Positions 1 to 5,125 of a stretch of 5,125 bases of DNA are shown here, in pieces. Position 1 is the stretch's first letter. Each line of letters starts with the position of its first letter. A program made the translations under genes and the position numbers. A model generated the notes under the pieces. It was not told where the DNA came from and did no database searches. It saw only the letters and a list, made by a program, of their open reading frames with translations. Source of the DNA: Armatimonadota bacterium (GTDB taxonomy: Bacteria; Armatimonadota; Fimbriimonadia; Fimbriimonadales; ATM1); NCBI GenBank assembly GCA_003695835.1, contig RFHN01000078.1:1-5125 (forward strand), read 5' to 3'.

Positions 1-1068
1 CAGTAAGCGAACGCTCTGGCCCCAGCCCGAGCGGTCTTGGAAGACCTTCAGAGCCCCTTCCGACCAATCGGGGGCCAGTACGACCTCGAGAAAGTTGCCC
101 TGTGCTGTCATCGCCGCAGCCGCCTCTTCGTCCACGGGGTCGCTTAGCGCGACGATGCCACCGAACGCGGAGATCGGATCGGCCTCTCTGGCGGCCTGGT
201 ACGCATCCGCGAGAGATTCGCACCATGCGGCGCCGCACGGGTTCGAGTGTTTGATGATCGCGCAGGCGCGAAGAGACGGACGGAGCGCCTTCATGTCGCA
301 CACGAGGTTCCAGGCGGCGTCAGCATCCAGCAGGTTGTTGTAGCTCAGCTCTTTTCCCCATAGCGGCTCGGCGTGAGCGACGCCCGTCCGGTCGAACGGA
401 GACTGCAAGAGGCAAGCCTGCTGGTGAGGGTTTTCACCATAGCGGAGCTGAGCGCTCTTCCGGTAACCGACCGTAACGGTGTCATAGGCGAAGGGATCCC
501 CGCCACTGAAGAATTGCGCTATCAGGCTGTCGTAATACGCGGTGTGTGCGAAGGCCTTGGCTCGCAGCTTCTCTCGAAATTCCGGGCCCAGGCCGCCGTC
601 CAAGAACTGGAGGACGTCGTCGTAGTCATTCGGGTCCACGACGACGAGCACGGTCTCGGCGTTCTTCGCCGCCGCGCGGATCATTGCGGGGCCGCCGATG
701 TCAATGTTCTCGATGATCTCTTCTCTTGATGCCCCAGCGAGGACGGTCTGCTCGAACGGGTAGAGATTCACAGCCACGATACGGATCGGCCGAATGTTGA
801 GCTCTTCGAGCACCGCCTGGTCTTCGGGCGATTCGTGGCGTGCGAGGATGCCGCCGTGCACTTTGGGATGGAGGGTCTTGACTCGACCGCCGAGGATTTC
901 CGGCATTCCGGTGTAATAGCTGACGCCGGTGTAGTCCACGTCATTGTCCGCCAGGAACTTGCCGGTACCGCCGGTGGAGAGAATCTCGTACCCTCGTCGG
1001 ACCAAGCCACGGGCAAAGTCGAGCAATCCACTCTTGTCGGTTACGCTGAGCAGTGCAAAAGGCTTCAT
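1..1068 (-). CDS. purH: Bifunctional AICAR formyltransferase / IMP cyclohydrolase (PurH), C-terminus cut by window edge
   Basis: PurH catalyses the last two steps of IMP synthesis in the cytosol: formylation of AICAR with 10-formyl-THF, then ring closure. The frame is open without a stop from ATG 1068 to the left edge, giving 356 residues; the family is usually about 510-530, so roughly 155-175 C-terminal residues lie outside. The N-terminal cyclohydrolase domain shows SVTDKSG (8-14), RVKTLHPKVHGGIL (62-75), NLYPF (101-105) and NIDIGGPAMIRAAAKN (121-136). By family knowledge K64, Y103, D124 and K135 fall at the cyclohydrolase active-site positions. The formyltransferase part shows LRYGENPHQ (208-216), GKELSYNNLLD (238-248), IIKHSNPCG (271-279, with the catalytic Lys-His pair K273/H274) and DPISAFGG (297-304). 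The start overlaps the stop of the upstream peptidase gene as ATGA, behind a purine-rich stretch, which implies translational coupling. No frameshift is seen. Confidence 0.97.
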   Translation of the reverse strand, partial: MKPFALLSVTDKSGLLDFARGLVRRGYEILSTGGTGKFLADNDVDYTGVSYYTGMPEILGGRVKTLHPKVHGGILARHESPEDQAVLEELNIRPIRIVAVNLYPFEQTVLAGASREEIIENIDIGGPAMIRAAAKNAETVLVVVDPNDYDDVLQFLDGGLGPEFREKLRAKAFAHTAYYDSLIAQFFSGGDPFAYDTVTVGYRKSAQLRYGENPHQQACLLQSPFDRTGVAHAEPLWGKELSYNNLLDADAAWNLVCDMKALRPSLRACAIIKHSNPCGAAWCESLADAYQAAREADPISAFGGIVALSDPVDEEAAAAMTAQGNFLEVVLAPDWSEGALKVFQDRSGWGQSVRLL

Positions 1069-1601
1069 GAACTCCCTACCTTTTCGAGAAGTCGGCGCAA
1101 GGCGGTTACCTGTCTCTCGAGTGGAACGACCTCTACGGGTGGGACATGGACGAACCCAACCCGAAACCGGCGCTGAAAGCCCAGCATTCGAAAATAGAGG
1201 TAGTTGCACAGATAGGCGCCGCAGTCGTCCGAGACGGTCCAATAAGGGGGCAGCCCGTGCCAGCCTTCGAACAGTTGGCTGGCGCGCCACGGATCGCGAC
1301 CTTCGAGAATCGGCCCCTCATCCCGCGCGACACCCTCCACGTCCGGCCGGTCCGATACCCAGTTCCGGGCTCGGCGCTCTACCGTGAGCATCGCGGCGTT
1401 CTTGTGCGCCCCAAGCATGAGGACGGTTTCGTGAGTGAGATGATGCGCTGCGGACAGAAACTGCTCGACGGAACGATAACTCACCGGAAGGACCGTTGTC
1501 TCGGCTTCGTCCTCACCGAGTTCCGCAGCAAGCAGAGCGCTCGGGTTCTGGCTGAAATCGCCGAACGGGCCGAACGCCGTTACGAGGATGGAAGGCTTCA
1601 T
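1065..1601 (-). CDS. pcp: Pyroglutamyl-peptidase I-like cysteine peptidase (family C15), compact form
   Basis: Family C15 enzymes are cytosolic peptidases that remove N-terminal pyroglutamate from peptides. The protein has 178 residues, against about 200-215 for classical members. It opens with VTAFGPFGDFSQNPS (7-21), matching the family's GFxPFGG...NPS start; F10 and F13 fit the substrate-pocket phenylalanines. All three catalytic residues can be placed: Glu75 in LTVERRARN, Cys132 in CGAYLCNYLYF and His152 in VGFVHVPP. Part of the middle and the C-terminal tail are shorter than usual. ATG 1601 is chosen because a GGGAGG ribosome binding site stands 9 nt upstream and the family's N-terminus begins exactly there; the frame stays open further upstream, but that stretch is Arg/Gly-rich and overlaps the previous gene. 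The ATG overlaps the preceding stop as ATGA, and its own TGA overlaps the purH start the same way. Substrate specificity is inferred from family only. Confidence 0.87.
   Translation of the reverse strand: MKPSILVTAFGPFGDFSQNPSALLAAELGEDEAETTVLPVSYRSVEQFLSAAHHLTHETVLMLGAHKNAAMLTVERRARNWVSDRPDVEGVARDEGPILEGRDPWRASQLFEGWHGLPPYWTVSDDCGAYLCNYLYFRMLGFQRRFRVGFVHVPPVEVVPLERQVTALRRLLEKVGSS
1072..1081 (-). promoter_or_regulatory. Probable ribosome binding site of purH
   Basis: Read on the minus strand this is AGGTAGGGAG, ending 3 nt before the purH ATG at 1068. The AGGT part sits at a normal spacing of 9 nt and the GGGAG part is closer. It lies inside the last codons of the peptidase gene and supports ATG 1068 as the purH start. 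Confidence 0.6.
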
Positions 1602-3175
1602 CCGCCGCCGCCTCCCGATCCGGCCGAACCGCCGCCACCAGAATCGCTTCGGACGCCGCCCGCTGTCGGCGGCTCCTTGACGACGATCGTGATTTGCGCC
1701 GTAACGGGTTTTCCGTTGGCGTCCTTCGCCGTGAGGGTGTAGGTTGTCGTTCGCTCCGGGAAGACCTCGACGCTCCCCGTCGCATTCACTCTCCCAAGAC
1801 CCGGCGAAATGTCCACTCGAGCTGCGTTCTCCACCTGCCACTCCAGGGTCACTCTCGAATAGGGTTCGACGCCTTCCTCGGGAATGGGCAGCCCGCTTTG
1901 CAGGGCGCGGAACTCGATGATCCTGGCTTGCGACGGCTGATCCACCTGCACTTTGAACCGAGCGTCGGTCGCTTTTCCATCGGCGCTGTACGCGATGAGG
2001 CGATACTCGATCGCCCCCGGCTTGTCGGCTTGGAACTCGAATTGAGTGAGATTAATGGGTAGCTCCAGACCGATCGGCTGGAGCAGAATCCGCGCCGCGT
2101 TCTCGACCTCGTAACGGACCGTCAGGGTGTCGCCGACGTTCGCACTCTTCGGCGAGATCGAGAACGTCTTGATCACCGGTTCCGGGATCTGCGTGGGCGG
2201 AACGGCGGTGACCGTAACCTTGACTTCCCGACTCTGGCCGACGCCGTTGACGGCTTTCGCAGAGAAGGTGAGCGTGCGCGGCACGGTTACCTTGATCGAG
2301 CCGTTCGGGCTCAGCTGCGCCCAGATGCGGTCGCCGTCCGTAATAACGACGGAATCGGCGCGCGTTGTGCTCCAGGTCAAGGTGACGGATTCGCCTTCCT
2401 GCACCGTGCTTGCCGACGGAGCAAACGAGTTGATCTCCGGCGGCATGGGCCGCAGCATGTACCAAACAAAGGCAAGAAGGATGAACAGAAGCGAGGCAGC
2501 GAGAGCGGCCGGCGTGAGCAGTGCGCGGTGTTCGAGTTGGCCTTGCGTGGAAGCGGAGAGGCGAGGGTTGTCAACGCCTCGGGCGCTCACGGAAAAGCCG
2601 TAGAGTTTTGGAGTGCCGATGAGCGGAGAGGATCGCGGCTGAACCTGGAGGGCGATCGTTCGCTGCTGGCCGGGGGCGAGCATCACCCATTCTTGAGCGT
2701 ACTGATAGGTGCATGCGTCTTCGGGGTCGTCCGCGAACAGCTGAACGTTGACTTCCGTGTTGCCCAGGTTGGCGATCGTCACGCCGAACGTGGACTGCTT
2801 CGTAAAGTAGCCGGACGACTGGCGCTTGGGTTCGACCTCCATCGAGAGCAGCTCGAAGGGCAGAACGTCCAAGAACGCCGCTCTCTCAAGGGTCTCGCCG
2901 GTTTCCAGTGAGCGGGCGACAACGGTAAACGGGTATCGGCCGGCGCGGCTTTCGGTGGATCGCGGCGGCTTGATGTGGATGGATTCAGTGAGGCTCTCTC
3001 CCGGACGAAGCTTTACGACCGGCACCGGTATCGCAACCCACTCCGGATCAATTCCCTCCACGCGAACTTCAAAACGGTCTTCCGTCTCGCTCTCATTGGC
3101 GAGCGTGTACCGGAGGGTTACATTCGTGCCGGGCTCGGTGGAGAGTTCGCTCTCCGTGAGGGTCAGTCTTGCCAT
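1598..3175 (-). CDS. Ig-like multidomain membrane protein of unknown function
   Basis: I do not recognise a named family; 525 residues. There is no N-terminal signal peptide. Residues 1-105 and about 108-210 look like two beta-sandwich domains of the NEW3/COG1470 type: PG-x-x-V near the start, then a W, then a second PGE, then AGRYPFTVVARS. A single strong hydrophobic segment lies at about 219-241 and is flanked by R217 and R242, so orientation is not clear from charge. It is followed by three Ig-like repeats (about 247-324, 334-411 and 418-499) and a Gly/Ser tail (510-525). The only cysteine I see is C155. The likely role is structural or binding, at the membrane; no catalytic motif is visible. 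It is the first gene of an apparent operon with the peptidase and purH, and its TGA overlaps the peptidase ATG. ATG 3175 lacks a clear ribosome binding site but follows a TATAAT box closely, consistent with a near-leaderless message. Confidence 0.85.
   Translation of the reverse strand: MARLTLTESELSTEPGTNVTLRYTLANESETEDRFEVRVEGIDPEWVAIPVPVVKLRPGESLTESIHIKPPRSTESRAGRYPFTVVARSLETGETLERAAFLDVLPFELLSMEVEPKRQSSGYFTKQSTFGVTIANLGNTEVNVQLFADDPEDACTYQYAQEWVMLAPGQQRTIALQVQPRSSPLIGTPKLYGFSVSARGVDNPRLSASTQGQLEHRALLTPAALAASLLFILLAFVWYMLRPMPPEINSFAPSASTVQEGESVTLTWSTTRADSVVITDGDRIWAQLSPNGSIKVTVPRTLTFSAKAVNGVGQSREVKVTVTAVPPTQIPEPVIKTFSISPKSANVGDTLTVRYEVENAARILLQPIGLELPINLTQFEFQADKPGAIEYRLIAYSADGKATDARFKVQVDQPSQARIIEFRALQSGLPIPEEGVEPYSRVTLEWQVENAARVDISPGLGRVNATGSVEVFPERTTTYTLTAKDANGKPVTAQITIVVKEPPTAGGVRSDSGGGGSAGSGGGGG
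1611..1616 (-). promoter_or_regulatory. Shine-Dalgarno site of the pyroglutamyl-peptidase gene
   Basis: GGGAGG on the minus strand, 9 nt before ATG 1601. It lies within the glycine-rich 3' end of the upstream membrane-protein gene, so the same bases code for Ser-Gly-Gly there and recruit ribosomes for the next gene. It decides the start of the peptidase. Confidence 0.8.
1679..2437 (-). repeat. Three tandem Ig-like domain repeats within the membrane protein
   Basis: Each unit (residues about 247-324, 334-411 and 418-499) follows one pattern: an x-x-F strand, Pro or Gly turn, G-x-x-V/L-T-L-x-W/Y strand, an alternating strand ending in V-x-I or similar, a Gly turn, then a Thr-rich strand leading to T-x-T-A-x-D/N-x-x-G. 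Repeats two and three share VENAAR at 357-362 and 448-453, exactly 91 codons apart. Repeat one is the most diverged. The pattern is seen in the sequence; the Ig-like fold is inferred. Confidence 0.7.
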
Positions 3176-3186
3176 CCGCGGCAGAG

Positions 3187-3192
3187 ATTATA
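3187..3192 (-). promoter_or_regulatory. Candidate -10 box (TATAAT) for the three-gene operon
   Basis: A perfect TATAAT on the minus strand, 11 nt before ATG 3175. Transcription would be expected to start near 3180, leaving a leader of about 5 nt, so the message would be nearly leaderless; this fits the absence of a Shine-Dalgarno site. There is no good -35 match at 16-18 nt spacing and no TG extension, so the call rests on the hexamer, its intergenic position and its geometry. Confidence 0.5.
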
Positions 3193-3228
3193 GAACGATT
3201 GTCGGTGCCGATACCCGACGAAGAGGCA

Positions 3229-3254
3229 AGAGGGCGCCCGTTCGTGCGCCCTCT
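3229..3254 (-). terminator. Terminator-like hairpin downstream of the redoxin gene
   Basis: A perfect 9-bp stem pairs 3229-3237 (AGAGGGCGC) with 3246-3254 (GCGCCCTCT) around an 8-nt loop. In the minus direction it lies 47 nt after the redoxin stop and is followed by a pyrimidine-rich but not pure-T run (TTGCCTCTTCGTC), so termination could be incomplete. It stands just before the promoter of the next operon. Confidence 0.55.
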
Positions 3255-3286
3255 CGAGGAATCCGAGTTCTTCCTCGACCGAGGAA
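3255..3286 (-). other. Pair of mutually exclusive inverted repeats
   Basis: CGAGGAA occurs at 3255-3261 and again at 3280-3286, with its complement TTCCTCG at 3271-3277 between them. The middle arm can pair left (7 bp, 9-nt loop) or right (6 bp of TTCCTC with GAGGAA, 4-nt loop), but not both. It lies between the redoxin stop and the terminator-like hairpin. It may only add to 3' end stability; an alternative-fold role is speculative. Confidence 0.45.
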
Positions 3287-3300
3287 GAGGGTTAGATCGC

Positions 3301-3843
3301 TCAGCCAACCGCGCCGGCTGCTGGGGCACCGTTCAGATCGAGCTTGGCCGGCGTCTTCTTCAGGTGCTTGGCGATTCCTTCAGACGCTTCGCGGATCTCT
3401 TTCTGGCCCCATCCGACCCAGACCTTCTCGACCTTCCCGCCCGGCGCAATCAGGACGGACGACGGAGACGCAAAAACGCCGTACGCGTTGATGATCTTGT
3501 AGTCGGGATCCAAGAGCGACCCAAACGAGACCTTGTGCGTCTTCTGCCAGGTCGTGTAGCCCTCTTGGCCGTCGTTGACGATGCCGATGACCTGAACGCC
3601 GGAGGCTGCGTACGCCTTGGCCAGGCGGTCATAGTACTTCGTAGCCTCGGCGGTCACGGGGCAGCTCGTGCTGATGAAGTAGAGGAGCACGGGCTTGGTC
3701 TTGACGGTTTCCTTCAAGTGGAAGGTTGCGCCCGTTGTCAGTTTGCCGGAAATGTCGGGAGCGAGAGCGCCTGGTTTGACCAGGTCCGCGCTCACGGGCG
3801 TCAGGAGTAAGGTAGCTGCAACGAGGGCGATGCTCATGTCCAT
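3301..3843 (-). CDS. Exported thioredoxin-fold (redoxin/AhpC-TSA-like) protein with one cysteine
   Basis: About 180 residues from ATG 3843. A hydrophobic stretch (SIALVAATLLLT) ending in PVSA-D looks like a signal peptide cut after about residue 19, placing the protein outside the cytoplasm, though the n-region has no positive charge. The mature part opens with GALAPD, as redoxins do. The thioredoxin-fold core strand VLLYFISTSCPVTAE (about 52-66) carries the only active-site-like cysteine, C61, in an SCP context; there is no CxxC. The SP-S-SVLIAPGG segment (about 126-135) fits the cis-proline loop. The enzyme activity (peroxidase, disulfide exchange or other) cannot be told. The start is uncertain: ATG 3837 would also keep the signal peptide, and neither ATG has a good ribosome binding site. 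A TTG at 3903 would extend it but overlaps the divergent gene. It is divergent from the flavoprotein gene and separated from it by 47 bp. Confidence 0.82.
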   Translation of the reverse strand: MDMSIALVAATLLLTPVSADLVKPGALAPDISGKLTTGATFHLKETVKTKPVLLYFISTSCPVTAEATKYYDRLAKAYAASGVQVIGIVNDGQEGYTTWQKTHKVSFGSLLDPDYKIINAYGVFASPSSVLIAPGGKVEKVWVGWGQKEIREASEGIAKHLKKTPAKLDLNGAPAAGAVG

Positions 3844-3890
3844 ACATACGTCCGGCGGCCCCAAAAGTTCCAGGTAGAGTCTCGCAGCGT
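3844..3890. promoter_or_regulatory. Divergent intergenic region between the redoxin and flavoprotein genes
   Basis: These 47 bp separate two oppositely transcribed starts, so both promoters must lie here or inside the neighbouring coding ends. I see no convincing -35/-10 pair on either strand. Upstream of the flavoprotein ATG an AGGTAGAG run (3872-3879) is a weak, rather distant ribosome binding site. Confidence 0.35.
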
Positions 3891-4883
3891 ATGCGAGTCG
3901 CAATCGTCGGCGCCGGGATCGCTGGCCTCAGCGCCGCGCGCGCCCTCCGGCAAGAGGGCGCCGAAGTCGTCCTCTTTGAGGCGGCCGAGCGGGTAGGGGG
4001 CCGGGTGGCTACCTATGCCCGGGATGGGTGGGTAGCCGATATGGGCTTGCAGACCTTCACGCCCCGCCGCACTTCTCTTCAGGAGGCCTTGGATTTGGCC
4101 GGAGAGGAGGCAGTGGAGATACCGGGCGACATCTACCTTCAAGAGGACGGTCGCGTCGTGCCGGGTTCGGAAGAACGCAACCGAGAGCCGCGGTACACGT
4201 TTCTCGAGGGGAACCATCGGCTGCTCGAAATCCTCGCTCAGGGATTGGAGGTTCGCCTGTCTGCGCACGTGGATGCGATCGGTCGCACGCGAAGCGGGGA
4301 GTACGCGGTCATGGGGGAGCCATTCGACGGTGTGATCCTCACTCCACCGCTGCCCGACTCTGCAAGGCTTCTGGAAACGGCGGGCGATCGCAGGAATCTT
4401 GGGGGAGCCTCGTACCGCTCTTGCATTAGTGTTGCATTAGGATACGGGAAGGCTCTCTCGCCAAGACCGTACTACGCCCTCTTGTCGCTCAACCGGATGG
4501 ATCCGGTCTTGTGGCTCAGTATCGAGCAGTTCAAGTGCGCCGGACGCTGCCCGGAGGGTTCGTCTCTGTTTGTCGTTCAGACCGGCCCGAGCTATAGCCG
4601 ATCCCACTTCGATCGTCCGGACGAGGACATCCTCCGCGTCGTGGCGGGACGGATTGAATCCCTCTTTGGGCCGGATTTCGAGGAACCTCTTTGGCATCAC
4701 ATCGTGAGGTGGAAGCGATCGCAGCCGGAGAGGGTCGTCCTCTTCGATAACGCTAACGCCAACGGGGGGCGCCTCGTCGTCGCCGGCGACGGAACGTTGG
4801 CGGGACGCGCCGAAAACGCGTATGAGACCGGCAAGCTGGCAGCCCGCCTCATGCTCGAACGTCTCAGGGAATCACCGGCCTAA
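3891..4883 (+). CDS. FAD-dependent amine oxidase / renalase-like oxidoreductase
   Basis: A 330-residue cytosolic flavoprotein by its motifs. The N-terminus is a dinucleotide-binding fold, VAIVGAGIAGLSAAR (3-17), with acidic E30 at the end of the second strand to hold the ribose, followed by the RVGGRVAT motif (34-41) typical of the amine-oxidase/protoporphyrinogen-oxidase superfamily. The C-terminus has LVVAGDGTLAGRAENAYETG (295-314), the FAD-contacting segment, preceded by HIVRWKRSQP (270-279), which resembles the RW-x-Y/R-x-x-P element of renalase-like proteins (COG3380). Length fits that group (about 310-350). The substrate is unknown. Other superfamily members, such as a desaturase-like or protoporphyrinogen oxidase-like enzyme, are less likely because of size. 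ATG 3891 begins directly at the nucleotide-binding strand. It is divergent from the redoxin gene. Its TAA overlaps the stop of the convergent lnt-like gene. Confidence 0.88.
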   Translation: MRVAIVGAGIAGLSAARALRQEGAEVVLFEAAERVGGRVATYARDGWVADMGLQTFTPRRTSLQEALDLAGEEAVEIPGDIYLQEDGRVVPGSEERNREPRYTFLEGNHRLLEILAQGLEVRLSAHVDAIGRTRSGEYAVMGEPFDGVILTPPLPDSARLLETAGDRRNLGGASYRSCISVALGYGKALSPRPYYALLSLNRMDPVLWLSIEQFKCAGRCPEGSSLFVVQTGPSYSRSHFDRPDEDILRVVAGRIESLFGPDFEEPLWHHIVRWKRSQPERVVLFDNANANGGRLVVAGDGTLAGRAENAYETGKLAARLMLERLRESPA

Positions 4884-5125
4884 TTGCGCGAGTAGTTCTC
4901 CCTCTCGACTCTCGGGAGAATCCGCAGCGGCGCTTCCGCTTCGCGCCCGGCGACCAGAACGCCGAGCCGCTGAAGGCCCCAAACCAGGACCCAAAGCAAT
5001 AGAATTGCAAGAACGACCATCAGGGGCCAATCGCCAAACTGAGCGTAAACGGTCTGGGTCGGCGATGCCGGTACAGCGGCAGATCCGATTGCGTCGCGCT
5101 GGCGCCGGGGTATGTCGGAGAGCAC
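4880..5125 (-). CDS. lnt: C-terminal end of probable apolipoprotein N-acyltransferase (Lnt)
   Basis: Only the last 81 residues are inside; the frame is open through the right edge, so the true start lies beyond 5125. Lnt is an inner-membrane enzyme that adds the third acyl chain to lipoproteins. The identification rests on T-VYAQFGDWP (about 25-34 of the fragment), matching the T-x-YAR-x-GDW segment that follows the nitrilase-like domain in Lnt. It is followed at once by a hydrophobic helix (about 33-51, PLMVVLAILLLWVLVWG) and a short charged tail ending in ENYSRN, as in the family's last membrane helix and cytosolic end. The catalytic Glu, Lys and Cys would be upstream and cannot be checked. 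The TAG stop shares bases with the TAA of the convergent flavoprotein gene. Another polytopic membrane protein with a similar end is possible. Confidence 0.65.
   Translation of the reverse strand: MLSDIPRRQRDAIGSAAVPASPTQTVYAQFGDWPLMVVLAILLLWVLVWGLQRLGVLVAGREAEAPLRILPRVERENYSRN

Noticed and set aside
1146..1742. Plus-strand open frame of about 198 codons opposite the peptidase gene
   Set aside because: It lies antisense to a gene with an intact catalytic triad, runs across the gene junction, and has Arg/Pro-rich composition typical of shadow frames in GC-rich DNA.
1602..1841. 80-residue N-terminal extension of the peptidase
   Set aside because: The frame is open, but the extension is Arg/Gly-rich, entirely overlaps the Ig-protein gene, and would ignore the strong ribosome binding site and family start at 1601.
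2826..3491. Plus-strand open frame of about 221 codons spanning the intergenic region
   Set aside because: Ser/Arg-rich shadow of the Ig-protein gene in another frame, with no domain or ribosome binding site.
3169..3810. Plus-strand open frame of about 213 codons opposite the redoxin gene
   Set aside because: It is antisense to the redoxin coding sequence and crosses the hairpin region. It shows no recognisable domain.
3875..3880. TAGAGT as a -10 box for the flavoprotein gene
   Set aside because: It has similar spacing to the TATAAT before the Ig-protein gene, but the hexamer is poor and no -35 is present.
3844..3903. TTG-initiated longer start of the redoxin gene
   Set aside because: It would overlap the start of the divergent flavoprotein gene and put 20 residues ahead of a good signal-peptide core.
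4421..4440. Direct repeat of TTGCATTAG with an 11-bp period
   Set aside because: The copies fall in different codon phases inside a conserved coding frame. Only two units are present, so chance is the simplest explanation.

Overview
This window comes from a moderately GC-rich bacterial chromosome with tightly packed genes. All of it looks like ordinary cellular genes. I see no mobile element, CRISPR array, RNA gene or phage gene. A gene end resembling apolipoprotein N-acyltransferase (Lnt) suggests a lipoprotein-making, probably two-membrane bacterium. I cannot name the species or phylum from the sequence.

Layout from left to right. Positions 1-3175 hold a three-gene block on the minus strand. 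In transcription order it contains a 525-residue membrane protein with immunoglobulin-like domains (3175-1598), a compact pyroglutamyl-peptidase I-type cysteine peptidase (1601-1065), and purH (1068 to beyond the left edge), whose product makes IMP in purine synthesis. Both junctions are ATGA overlaps, so the three genes are very probably one translationally coupled operon. A perfect TATAAT box lies 11 nt before the first start codon, which suggests a nearly leaderless transcript. Positions 3176-3300 are intergenic and hold three inverted repeats: a terminator-like hairpin and a mutually exclusive pair.

Positions 3301-3843 (minus) encode an exported single-cysteine thioredoxin-fold (redoxin-type) protein. 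A short divergent gap of 47 bp separates it from a plus-strand FAD-dependent amine-oxidase/renalase-like oxidoreductase (3891-4883). That gene ends tail to tail with the last part of the probable lnt gene (4880-5125, minus, entering from the right edge). The two stop codons share the same four bases.

Functionally the window mixes housekeeping enzymes (PurH, Lnt), two redox proteins sharing a divergent intergenic region, and one uncharacterised Ig-domain membrane protein. No obviously new multi-gene system is visible. The least explained element is the Ig-domain membrane protein and its stop/start coupling to the peptidase and to purH.
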